45,592 bases of DNA from JAJYBV01 sp021812265 (GTDB taxonomy: Bacteria; Chloroflexota; Ktedonobacteria; Ktedonobacterales; JACDGC01), in the NCBI GenBank assembly GCA_027459525.1, contig DAIDIC010000186.1, positions 1 through 45,592 of the forward strand, in the 5' to 3' direction. The notes beneath the pieces were generated by a model. It was not told the DNA's origin. It ran no database searches and worked only from the letters and a program-made list of their open reading frames with translations. Positions 34,421 through 42,088 of this stretch are shown piece by piece (position 1 is the first letter of the stretch; each line of letters starts with the position of its first letter). The translations under genes were made by a program, and so were the position numbers.

Positions 34421-35863
34421 ATGGCGGATCTGGTAAACCACACATCTGAAGAATGGCTGGGCAACTTATCGCGCTACCACGATAATGATTTGCCTTTAGA
34501 GACACGTTTGCAAATTGAAACACATATTCAGGGGTGTGGATCTTGCTCGCAGGTGTTGCGTCAATATGAGTCTATTTATGGCGCTCTGCGCGAATCACCC
34601 GGTTTTTCGGGACAAATTGAATTGCGGCTGCCGCAAGCGCCGCTGCCGATATTTTTAAAGCGGCCGCAGCCGATATATCGCAGTGTGATGATTGCGGTAA
34701 GTATTGTGGCGGCGTTTGCGCTGCTGATAGTTTCGGTGCAAAATATGCGCCAGCGCAATATAACATCTCTTGCGAACAGCGTACATATCGGTTCGACGAA
34801 TCCTTCGGCGTTTGGAGCTGCCGGCGCGCAAACATACACAAAATGCGCTAATACTGTATCCGGCGCGATGATGCGCTATTATTATGCCGGCCGCGACGGA
34901 TCTTTATGGAGCGTCAATGGGTGCAGTAAGCCGGCGTTTATTGCGAATATTCAGCCTGTCAATTTTCATTTAGGTGATTGGTCGCCGGATAATCGCTATA
35001 TTATTATTTTTGCTCCTGATACTGCATATAGGGCATATTCCCAGTTAATAATCTGGGATTCACAAACAAACACCGAAGTTGCGATTCCTCTTGTCACTAA
35101 TCTTGGGAGGAAACTGCAGAGTATTTCGCAGGCAAAATGGCTCAATTCCGACACTATGGCTATTTTAGCCGATAATATGTTGTTTACCTACAAAATAGGC
35201 AGTAAACCTGCGCTTGTGTATACTCCCAATTCAGGTTTTACTATCAGCCAGATAGATGTGGCGCAAGGCGCTCTTTATTTTTCAGTATATGATTCCGCTT
35301 CTTTGCAGATTTTGGCTTATTCACTTCCTGCTGAAACGGTTTCACCGATAGAAAATTTATTGAATGCGACGCCTGAATCAGAAAGCTGTCAAACTTGTGG
35401 TGAAACTGTGAGTTGGTCGATTTCGCCGTCCGCTGAATTATTGGCTATGGCTATCCAAACATCTACCGGAACGAACCTTAAAATTGTGCCTATTGCAATA
35501 CAAAATACTACTGTATACGCGAACAAATCCAGCCAGTTTTATAATGTTTTTCTGCCACAGGTTTCCGGTTCGTTTATTGTTAAATTTTCTCCGGATGGCT
35601 CTTATGTTGCCGCGCTGGTGAAAAATGCGACAAATACGGTTGGCCGTTTGGAAATATTGCAGGTAAATAATATGTCGAATGTCGTTTTGATAGAAGTTCT
35701 GAATGTGTATAATTATTTTTCCTGGCGGGCAGACAGTAACGGAATTGTTATTGAGCCAATGGAGCAAGATGCATATCAAACACCCTATGTTATCGATCCT
35801 TCGAGCGGTAAAATACTGCTTGGTTTAGATCAGCTTACTTCGGATTATGTTTGGCTGCATTAG
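34421..35863 (+). CDS. Membrane-bound zinc-finger anti-sigma factor with extracytoplasmic beta-propeller
   Basis: A 480-residue single-pass membrane protein. The cytoplasmic N-terminus has a zinc anti-sigma motif: His20, then His35-x3-Cys39-x2-Cys42 (HIQGCGSC). One membrane helix follows at about 89-106. The ~370-residue outer part has repeated propeller-like blades: DWSPDNRYIIIFAP, SISPSAELLAMAIQ and KFSPDGSYVAALV, as in TolB/WD40-like folds. It should hold the adjacent ECF sigma factor inactive until an envelope signal arrives. The propeller may sense a ligand or partner. Overlap of its ribosome-binding site with the end of the sigma gene suggests coupled, stoichiometric synthesis. Confidence 0.88.
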   Translation: MADLVNHTSEEWLGNLSRYHDNDLPLETRLQIETHIQGCGSCSQVLRQYESIYGALRESPGFSGQIELRLPQAPLPIFLKRPQPIYRSVMIAVSIVAAFALLIVSVQNMRQRNITSLANSVHIGSTNPSAFGAAGAQTYTKCANTVSGAMMRYYYAGRDGSLWSVNGCSKPAFIANIQPVNFHLGDWSPDNRYIIIFAPDTAYRAYSQLIIWDSQTNTEVAIPLVTNLGRKLQSISQAKWLNSDTMAILADNMLFTYKIGSKPALVYTPNSGFTISQIDVAQGALYFSVYDSASLQILAYSLPAETVSPIENLLNATPESESCQTCGETVSWSISPSAELLAMAIQTSTGTNLKIVPIAIQNTTVYANKSSQFYNVFLPQVSGSFIVKFSPDGSYVAALVKNATNTVGRLEILQVNNMSNVVLIEVLNVYNYFSWRADSNGIVIEPMEQDAYQTPYVIDPSSGKILLGLDQLTSDYVWLH

Positions 35864-35999
35864 CCTATACGGCGCGCGGCGCGGATTCAAAAAGAGAGCG
35901 CATTTCGGTAAAGGAATTTGGGCAAATTCTCGTGAATCCCGGCGCGCCGTTATGCTTCATATGCTGACGGTTGCGCTGTTGAGTGGCGCCAATAATGGG

Positions 36000-36581
36000 T
36001 TAGTGGTCAGGTTTGCGAGGGACGCTTAACGCATTCATGGCAGCGGCAATATCTGTGCGCGCCCACAGCAAAGCTGCTTGCGCGGCAATGGATTCGCCTT
36101 CCTGCAAGATAATACTGTCGTCGCCTTTAGGCGCGCCGAGCACGAAGTCGATGATTTCAACTTTTCCGTTTGCCGGCCGGCCGATGCCCACTTTTATACG
36201 CGGAAACTCTTGGCTGGAAAGATGCGCAATAATTGACTCCATGCCGTGATGCCCTGCGGCGCTTCCTTTTTCGCGAACACGAACCTTTCCCGCCGGCAGA
36301 TCTAAATCATCAAAGATAATTAATATCTGTTGGAGTGGAATTTTATAATAGCGGATGATTTTTCCGATTGCGACGCCGCTGTCATTCATAAAAGTGAGCG
36401 GCTTAACAAGCAAGATAGTTTCATTTTCTATATTGCCTTGCGCCACACTTGCCTGAAACTGGCTGTTTTTCCACGAAAGCCCCAGCTCGCGGGCAAGAGT
36501 ATCTACCACATGAAACCCTGCGTTATGCCGTGTTGCTTCATAACGCGAACCTGGGTTTCCTAATCCGGCAATTATTTTCAT
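36000..36581 (-). CDS. pth: Peptidyl-tRNA hydrolase
   Basis: Pth releases peptides from peptidyl-tRNA that drops off ribosomes, recycling the tRNA. The 193-residue protein has GLGNPGSRYEATRHNAGF with catalytic His19, LVKPLTFMNDSG, FDDLDLPAGKVRVRE and GSAAGHHGMESI. The last motif has His where E. coli Pth has Asn (GHNG), a variation also seen elsewhere. The length is normal. Its upstream region carries 11-bp-phased repeats with TATAAC boxes. Confidence 0.95.
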   Translation of the reverse strand: MKIIAGLGNPGSRYEATRHNAGFHVVDTLARELGLSWKNSQFQASVAQGNIENETILLVKPLTFMNDSGVAIGKIIRYYKIPLQQILIIFDDLDLPAGKVRVREKGSAAGHHGMESIIAHLSSQEFPRIKVGIGRPANGKVEIIDFVLGAPKGDDSIILQEGESIAAQAALLWARTDIAAAMNALSVPRKPDH

Positions 36582-36613
36582 AAATATTTTTTACATCACA
36601 GATTAAATATATC

Positions 36614-36639
36614 AACGTTATATTAACGTTATATCAACG
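36614..36639. repeat. 11-bp-phased repeats AACGTTATAT upstream of pth
   Basis: AACGTTATAT occurs at 36614-36623 and 36625-36634, followed by AACG at 36636, an exact 11-bp period (one helical turn). The block lies 33-58 bp before the pth start, where its promoter should be; on the minus strand it offers two TATAAC boxes. A hairpin (CGGCAGG 36641-36647 / CCTGCCG 36665-36671, with an inner ACGC/GCGT) follows. Confidence 0.5.
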
Positions 36640-36697
36640 CCGGCAGGGACGCTTTGGCGTTTATCCTGCCGTAGTTATACAGGAGAAGAGCGGCGGT

Positions 36698-37009
36698 TTG
36701 GGAGTGGTTAAAATTTCGCAAAAAGAGCGGACCTGCCGTCCCAAAAAACGTACCCAAAGAGGACACCGTAATGTCATTCTTCAGTGTTCTCTTCTTGGTT
36801 CTTTGAGTCAGCAAGAAATGCAAGCATTTCTCGACTTACTTACTCTCCCCAAGCGTGAATTCCTGTTGGACTAGCGGTACTGATATGAAGTATATCACCT
36901 CATAGAGAGGAGAATACATAGCAGAACTCTGGAAGATGTGAACAGAAAAGTCTCTATTTGGGTAAAAAATAAGAAACTGATTTTGACCCTTTTTGCGGCT
37001 CCATCTTAG
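36698..37009 (+). pseudogene. Decayed TrpR/YerC-like regulator
   Basis: A frame with candidate TTG (36698) or GTG (36704) starts and AGGAG upstream encodes LGSLSQQEMQAFLDLLTLPK, which resembles the TrpR/YerC/YecD family (pattern: SxEEMxAFLxDLLTPKE). The frame then hits TAG (36872) and TGA (36878). It continues in the same frame as YEVYHLIERR and HSRTLEDVNRKVSIWV, at the place where family members have RYEVxxLL and the helix-turn-helix. Two in-frame stops and a weak second DNA-binding helix suggest a pseudogene. The final stop overlaps the end of the M16 gene on the other strand. The family match is by eye only. Confidence 0.42.
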
Positions 37010-38262
37010 CGCAACGTTAAGCCATCGTTGGGTCCGATAGTAACCAGAACTGTGTGGCCGGCGCTTGGCCATTTTTTGAAGACAGCGTTAATATTTTCAG
37101 TTGTAACCGCCTCAACTTCGCTCATTTCTTCATCGATTGTTTTCAGGCGGCCATCGATAAGCCATGAATGCGGTAAATTGAGCATGCGGCGCATGGTAGA
37201 TTCTTCTTCAAGGGCCATTTGCCCGATGAATTTAGCTTTTGCGCGCTGTAATTCTTCTTCGTGCACGCCATCTTGTTCGACGCTGTCAATTTCATGATAG
37301 GTTAAATCCAGCACTCGCTGCGCATTTTCCGGCGGGGTTACAAGAAACGCCAGCATCATTCCCAGCCCATCAAAGGGATAGAATTGAGTAACCGCGGCTT
37401 CGGCTAACCCTTGATGGGTAATATTCCAAAACATGCGTGATCCGGAGCCATCGCCAAGAATATCTGCGCCGAGGGTTGCCGCGTAATAATCTTTGGATTG
37501 TTCGGATGGAAAGGGATATCCCAAAATAATATATTGCTGCTGCAGATCTTTGGCGATATGTTTCAGGCAGGGTTTTGTCAAAAATGGTTCTGTAGTTCTG
37601 CCGGAAACTCCCGTAGACCAGCTGCCGCAGATTTGTTCTGCGAGGGCAACGGTTTTATCCCAGTCGATTTTGCCGGCAACCGAGAGAATAAGATTATTGG
37701 CGGCGTAACGCTGGCTGTGGTATGCGCGCATTTGCTCAACCCGCATGGCGCGTATGCTTTCGGTTGTGCCGATGACGTCGTGGTCGAGGGAAATACCCGA
37801 AAAATAGGTTTGAAAAAATCTTCGGCTGGCTACTTGCGAGGGATTATCTTCGCCGCGGCTGATTTCCGAAAGGATAACTTCGCGTTCGCGGGTGAAGTCA
37901 TCTTCTTGTAGAACGGGGCGCATCATATCGGCGAGCAGTTCAATTGCCGCCGGGGCTTCTTCACTCAGTGTCCGCGCATGAAATACGGTTTCTTCAAAAC
38001 TGGTATAGGCGTTAAATTCGGCGCCCATACGATTAAACGCTAGGGTAATATCATCCGCGGTGCGGGTATTTGTCCCTTTAAAAACCATATGTTCCAGAAA
38101 ATGTGAGATCCCGTATATATCTGGGGAGTGTTCATCGCGCGATCCGGTGCGCACATAAAAGGCCGTGGCGACCGATTCCATATCGGGCATGGACTGCCCT
38201 AAGATCTGAAGTCCATTAGGCAGAGTGCGCATATGAAATGTATTTGCAGATGAATTGGCCAT
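37006..38262 (-). CDS. M16 family zinc peptidase (pitrilysin/processing-peptidase type)
   Basis: A 418-residue M16 peptidase starting MANSSANTFHMRTLPNG, with GAGG about 9 nt upstream; the longer reading has a poorer site. The inverted zinc motif HFLEH lies at residues 54-58. Later glutamates in LSEEAPAAIELLADM and REREVILSEISR supply the third ligand region. The C-terminal half is the usual inactive partner domain, with the family segment AKFIGQMALEEESTM. The size matches single-chain bacterial homologues of mitochondrial processing peptidase, often annotated YmxG/MlpA. Targets are unknown. There is no signal peptide, so it is probably cytoplasmic. Confidence 0.92.
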   Translation of the reverse strand: MANSSANTFHMRTLPNGLQILGQSMPDMESVATAFYVRTGSRDEHSPDIYGISHFLEHMVFKGTNTRTADDITLAFNRMGAEFNAYTSFEETVFHARTLSEEAPAAIELLADMMRPVLQEDDFTREREVILSEISRGEDNPSQVASRRFFQTYFSGISLDHDVIGTTESIRAMRVEQMRAYHSQRYAANNLILSVAGKIDWDKTVALAEQICGSWSTGVSGRTTEPFLTKPCLKHIAKDLQQQYIILGYPFPSEQSKDYYAATLGADILGDGSGSRMFWNITHQGLAEAAVTQFYPFDGLGMMLAFLVTPPENAQRVLDLTYHEIDSVEQDGVHEEELQRAKAKFIGQMALEEESTMRRMLNLPHSWLIDGRLKTIDEEMSEVEAVTTENINAVFKKWPSAGHTVLVTIGPNDGLTLR

Positions 38263-38623
38263 GCCGAATAACCTCTTCCAAAAGTGAAATGGGAACATTC
38301 GCTTGAACATATAAGATTATAAAATTTTGCGCTAAGCGTGAGGATTTGAAATAATCCATCCTCTGCGCAAGCGCGCGAACCCAGTGTATGCGCGCCGAAT
38401 TATGCAAGCGAATATTCTGCTTATGATTAAAATGCGCCAAGAGCAAACGGCGCAAGCTTTGCCATGCGGCGGCAGCCTGTGCGTTCAATATGCGCCAATA
38501 TGGTCTTCTGCCCATATTGGCGTCATTCATATTGTATCACGGGCGGTATTTGCTTTGGGATGTATTTAGCAAGAAATGTTTTCATTCCCGTAGGTTTCCC
38601 AATGGAGAGTCGTCACCAAGAAA
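38263..38623. other. Intergenic region with an 11-bp inverted repeat
   Basis: About 360 bp without a gene I can support. CGCCAATATGG (38493-38503) pairs perfectly with CCATATTGGCG (38512-38522) around an 8-nt loop. There is no U-run on either strand. The dyad lies between the end of the Cas4-like operon and the M16 start. It may be an operator or a 3'-end hairpin. Confidence 0.5.
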
Positions 38624-39181
38624 TTATCGTCCAACTGAAGATTTTTGTTTGGTATTGAGCATGTTTTTACCGACTGCGCACATAGATTTATATGCGCAAA
38701 CGGCGCAGACCGCAGGGTATTGGCTGCGCAGCTCGGGGCCTTTTGTTTCACTGTTGCGCATTGCTTCTAATGTTTCGACGGCAATCTTATACACCGATCG
38801 GGTATACGGCAGCCGCAGCTCTTTATTTTCATAACGCAGCGCTGCCGCGGTTGGCCTTGCGCCCAGCGCTTCTTCAACCGTAAACAATTCTGCCGCCAGC
38901 AGCGCCACATCACTATAACTGATAGCCGCCGGAGCGTTGCCCGGACGAAGGAGAATAACCTCCAATTTATTGCCGATTTGTTCTACATAGCTGGGTTTAC
39001 CGGCGAGGCCAAACGCCCCTGCAATAAGGGGATCGGCGTTGGCGAGGGTTCCGTCATACAATATTTCACCTTTTTCCGGCAGTGTATCACGCTTGGCTAC
39101 TTCGTGCCGGGTGAGCAGAATGACGACGGCTCCAAAAAGCAGCAGCGCTGTAATACACGCGGAAAGTATTTGCTGCGCCAT
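38624..39181 (-). CDS. Membrane-anchored Cas4-like PD-(D/E)XK fold protein, catalytic residues lost
   Basis: A 185-residue protein with an N-terminal membrane helix (about 4-23) and a Cas4/RecB-type core: GKPSYVEQIGNKLEVILLRP (61-80), SYSDVALLAAELFTVEEALG, AALRYENKELRLPYT, and a C-terminal Cys159-x2-Cys162-x5-Cys168, as in Cas4 iron-sulfur clusters. In active Cas4 the core reads GKPDYV…PVExK with QxxxY. Here Asp is Ser64, Glu is Ile76, Lys is Leu78, and Gln/Tyr are Leu/Glu, so nuclease activity is very unlikely. The first cluster cysteine is also missing. It starts 3 nt after the gene encoding a matching N-terminal half. No CRISPR array or other cas gene is present. The function is unknown. 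Confidence 0.72.
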   Translation of the reverse strand: MAQQILSACITALLLFGAVVILLTRHEVAKRDTLPEKGEILYDGTLANADPLIAGAFGLAGKPSYVEQIGNKLEVILLRPGNAPAAISYSDVALLAAELFTVEEALGARPTAAALRYENKELRLPYTRSVYKIAVETLEAMRNSETKGPELRSQYPAVCAVCAYKSMCAVGKNMLNTKQKSSVGR

Positions 39182-39184
39182 AGC

Positions 39185-39538
39185 TTATTTACCCCAAAGG
39201 CCGGCCAGCAGCGCCAATAGCAAAATAGCGGCAATGGCGGCAATGATTATCATAAAGGTTTGCGGATGTTCCCGATAGTGTATTTGGGATGGCTGAATTT
39301 CATTTTGCGCCGGCGTTGGCTCTGCTATTGCTGCCGCGCGGCCATGTAAATCTTTCAGCAGCAGATATTCGGGGCTTTGTTCGGTATCCGCGCCGTGCAG
39401 CGCTTTTAAAAGGTCTAGCCGGCGCGCGAGTTCATCGGCAGAGGCTGAACTGAGCGGATACTCACGATCGTACCACCACGCCAGCCGGCATTCATAAAAT
39501 CTGGCTAATTCTTTTGTTGTTATTATTCGTTGCGACAT
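39185..39538 (-). CDS. Tail-anchored small protein resembling the Cas4 N-terminal cysteine segment
   Basis: A 117-residue protein. ITTKELARFYECRLAWWYDRE near the N-terminus, with Cys17, resembles the first Fe-S cysteine segment of Cas4/RecB-like nucleases (F-x2-C-x4-WY). A charged linker follows, then a C-terminal membrane helix at about 94-115. It lies directly upstream of, and coupled to (3-nt gap), the protein holding the other three cysteines, so the two may together complete one cluster at the membrane. AAAGGA lies about 17 nt before the ATG, a poor spacing. The similarity is by eye and short. It could also be an unrelated membrane-tethered regulator. Confidence 0.6.
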   Translation of the reverse strand: MSQRIITTKELARFYECRLAWWYDREYPLSSASADELARRLDLLKALHGADTEQSPEYLLLKDLHGRAAAIAEPTPAQNEIQPSQIHYREHPQTFMIIIAAIAAILLLALLAGLWGK

Positions 39539-39608
39539 GGATAATTGCGGGAATCCTTTCCTGGATGATGCGTTTCATTTTCTGATAATTCCGGCGCGCC
39601 GCGAATCG

Positions 39609-40178
39609 TTATTGCAGACCAAGATTCGGCGCGATAGATTGCATTGCGGCAATAACGAACGCAATATGTTCATCTACATCTACCCCAAATTCGGCGGCTC
39701 CGCGAACAATATCTTCGCGATTTACGCCGCGGGCAAACGCTTTATCCTTCATTTTTTTACGGACCGAAGCGGTTTCAAGATTCATGATGCTTTTATCGGG
39801 CCGCACCAGCGCGGCGGCGGTAACCAAGCCGGTAATTTCGTCGCAGGCGTACAGACCTTTTTCTAAAGGTGTAATTCGCGGCAAGTTATTGGCGTCGTTA
39901 TGCGCTAGAATTGCTTGAATAATTCTGTCGTCATATCCGCCGCTGCGCAGCCAGTCTGCGGCAATTTGTGTATGTTGCTTTAAGTCGGGAAATTCCTCGT
40001 AATCACAATCGTGCAGTAATCCTGTAATGCCCCATAACTCTTCATCTTCGGAATATTTGCCGGCATAGGCGCGCATAACGGCCTCTACGGAAAGCATATG
40101 CTTTCGCAGGCTGTCTTGTTTTACATGTTCGGTCATAAGGTTCCATGCGTTGGTTCGTGTGGGATGTGATAGTTCCAT
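39609..40178 (-). CDS. HD-domain metal-dependent phosphohydrolase
   Basis: A 189-residue HD-superfamily protein. Metal ligands are visible in RKHMLSVEAVM (first His), GLLHDCDYEEFPD (the HD pair at about 57-58) and the later His and Asp around AILAHND and YACDEITGL. The family hydrolyses phosphomonoesters, nucleotides or cyclic dinucleotides; this stand-alone form cannot be assigned a substrate. It sits between the epimerase (30-nt gap) and the Cas4-like pair in one minus-strand run, so a link to either is possible but unproven. AAGGA is about 16 nt before the ATG. Confidence 0.85.
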   Translation of the reverse strand: MELSHPTRTNAWNLMTEHVKQDSLRKHMLSVEAVMRAYAGKYSEDEELWGITGLLHDCDYEEFPDLKQHTQIAADWLRSGGYDDRIIQAILAHNDANNLPRITPLEKGLYACDEITGLVTAAALVRPDKSIMNLETASVRKKMKDKAFARGVNREDIVRGAAEFGVDVDEHIAFVIAAMQSIAPNLGLQ

Positions 40179-40208
40179 AGGCGGGGGTATTTTTCCTTTT
40201 TATGTATA

Positions 40209-41219
40209 TTATACAACGCCCAGACCAGGCGTGTCGGACATGTGAATGGTTCCCTGTTGAATAACGCAGCCTTTAAATGGATCTTCGGCGAGCAACAGGG
40301 CGCCGTCTAAATCGATTTTATCCGCTAACGGCGCGGCGTGCGCCATGGCGGTAATTGCTAGGGAAGATTCAATCATACATCCAAGCATCACTTGCATGTG
40401 CAGCGCGCGCGCTGTGTGGATCATTTTCAATGCGTGAGAAAGCCCGCCGCATTTCATTAATTTAATATTTATGCCGTCTACAGATTCGGCCAATGCGGGA
40501 ATATCCTGAACGGTAACGCAGCTTTCATCGGCAAAAATTGGTATGGCGCTGTGTTCGCGGATAAAGCGCAGTCCGGCGTTGTTGCCCGGCGGAATGGGTT
40601 GTTCTATTAACTCGATATGATATTCTGCGAGTTTTTTGCACATGGCTGTGGCTTGGTGAACATTCCATGCGGCGTTTGCGTCAACGCGCAGTTGCGCATT
40701 GGGCGCGGCAGAGCGAACGGCTTTAACAATTTCCAGATCATCTTCGGCGCCCAGTTTAATTTTTAATATTGGCCAATGTTGTAATTGCGCGGCGCGGCGC
40801 GCCATTTCTGCGGGAGTGTTCAAGGGAATGGTGATGGATGTTTGCGGCGCTCGCAGAGGATTTAAGCCCCATAGGGTATATAGCGGCGCGCCGAGGCGCT
40901 TTCCGAGCAAATCAAATAAGGCGGTGTTTATCGCAGCTTTAACGCTGGGATTGAATCGCAGAATTTGCTCCATTTGCCGATCGATATCTTCAATATACAG
41001 CGGAGCAGTTGAGATATGCGGTATGAGTGTTTCAATTGCGGCCATAGCCGATCCGACAGTTTCGCCGTAATAGGATTTTGGCGCGCATTCACCTATGCCT
41101 GTGTATTCACCGTCGCGAATGGTGACAAGAATGTTTTGCGCCTGAGTTTGAGTTCCACGCGAAATGCGGAATGGTTCCGCGAGCCGCATAATCAGCGGTT
41201 CCGCTGTAATTGATATCAT
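40209..41219 (-). CDS. Dipeptide epimerase, enolase superfamily (L-Ala-D/L-Glu type)
   Basis: A 336-residue muconate-lactonizing-type enolase-superfamily enzyme. It has the acid/base KxK (Lys153, Lys155 in LKIKLG), metal ligands Asp180 (RVDANAAW), Glu206 (IEQP) and Asp231 (ADES), and the opposing Lys253 in INIKLMKCGG. This Lys/Lys arrangement marks dipeptide epimerases such as L-Ala-D/L-Glu epimerase, which act in recycling of the peptidoglycan peptide. The ending DLDGALLLAEDPF also fits. The presence of an Opp importer and MurE in the window suits muropeptide recycling, though other dipeptides are possible. AAAGG lies 12 nt upstream. Confidence 0.88.
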   Translation of the reverse strand: MISITAEPLIMRLAEPFRISRGTQTQAQNILVTIRDGEYTGIGECAPKSYYGETVGSAMAAIETLIPHISTAPLYIEDIDRQMEQILRFNPSVKAAINTALFDLLGKRLGAPLYTLWGLNPLRAPQTSITIPLNTPAEMARRAAQLQHWPILKIKLGAEDDLEIVKAVRSAAPNAQLRVDANAAWNVHQATAMCKKLAEYHIELIEQPIPPGNNAGLRFIREHSAIPIFADESCVTVQDIPALAESVDGINIKLMKCGGLSHALKMIHTARALHMQVMLGCMIESSLAITAMAHAAPLADKIDLDGALLLAEDPFKGCVIQQGTIHMSDTPGLGVV

Positions 41220-41237
41220 AAATTATGCTGCCTTTAG

Positions 41238-41936
41238 TTATCCTCGCAGCGCAAGTGTGAGCGCAATTTTTTCATTGCAGGAACGAATGGCGGCTAGCTC
41301 GCGGCGGATAATTTTGCGCAATGACCAGCGTTCACCGTTTACATCGATAATTTTCTCACGAATTTCGGGCGAGGAGTTATGGGTAAGCAGCAAGCATTCT
41401 TCGTGGATGGAGTACAGCCGTTCAAACGCCGGGCCGGGCAAAGAATCTAATCCGGGGCGTGAGGTTGCGCTCATCAGGAGAAGCAGCTGCAAATCGAGTT
41501 GCGCCAATGAATCGAGCAATTCGTTTACACTTGGCGCGCTGGGATTAGGCCGCCAATTTAATGCGTCATCGGGATATTTTTGTATTTGTTTGCCAATATC
41601 CTGCAAGGCGTAACTAGAAAGGGCAACCGACCAATCGATATCATCTTGAGTGATAGGCTGAGCGTCTGTCGCAAAAAATGCGGTAGCCACCTGTCCGTTT
41701 GTCATGCTATCGGCAATTTTTTCTGCAACAGTAAGTTCAACTTCGCTAGACATGGTGGGTGTTTCAGAGTCTTGATAGCTAAGCCAGCGAAAATAATCGG
41801 GCACGGCGAGGCGCATGCGGAAAAGGCATTCATCTTCACTGCCGCCGTAGGCGCTGCATCCGGGCAACTCAGGGGCGTTAGCTTCCACCATGCCGTCAGG
41901 GTACACTTCAATATTAATCATATATTGCATGTTCAT
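41238..41936 (-). CDS. HicB-like / DinB-like two-domain protein
   Basis: A 232-residue protein. Residues 5-55 (INIEVYPDGMVEANAPELPG, CSAYGGSEDECLFRM) match the HicB antitoxin-type partial RNase H fold. Residues ~85-230 are helical, with GERWSLRKIIRRELAAIRSC typical of DinB/YfiT four-helix bundles. These bundles often bind metal or act as small-thiol transferases. No HicA-type toxin gene is adjacent, so it is unlikely to be a classical antitoxin. It is the first gene of the minus-strand run ending with the Cas4-like pair. GGAG is 12 nt before the ATG. Its function is unknown. Confidence 0.75.
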   Translation of the reverse strand: MNMQYMINIEVYPDGMVEANAPELPGCSAYGGSEDECLFRMRLAVPDYFRWLSYQDSETPTMSSEVELTVAEKIADSMTNGQVATAFFATDAQPITQDDIDWSVALSSYALQDIGKQIQKYPDDALNWRPNPSAPSVNELLDSLAQLDLQLLLLMSATSRPGLDSLPGPAFERLYSIHEECLLLTHNSSPEIREKIIDVNGERWSLRKIIRRELAAIRSCNEKIALTLALRG

Positions 41937-42088
41937 GAGGCATACTGCTCCAATTTACAATCAATAAAACAAGGCATATTCTGTTGCTGGGCAATCCCAT
42001 AAGAACAGAATTTTTATGTGTGTATATACTCCGGAAGCAGCGCAACACAAGGTGAGGAAACAGCGGCGCTGCCGGAAATATACAAAAA

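Noticed and set aside
35867..35950. ACGGCGCGC…GCGCGCCGT inverted repeat after the anti-sigma gene
   Set aside because: The arms are ~66 nt apart and made of common GCGC words in this genome. There is no T-run, so I do not call a terminator.
36629..36823. 64-codon minus-strand ORF beside pth
   Set aside because: The opposite strand gives the better, TrpR-like reading; this frame has low-information composition.
38216..38530. 104-codon minus-strand ORF overlapping the M16 start
   Set aside because: It overlaps the M16 5' end in a different frame and shows no family features.
38624..39538. CRISPR-Cas locus suggested by Cas4-like proteins
   Set aside because: No repeat-spacer array and no other cas gene is in the window, and the nuclease residues are lost.
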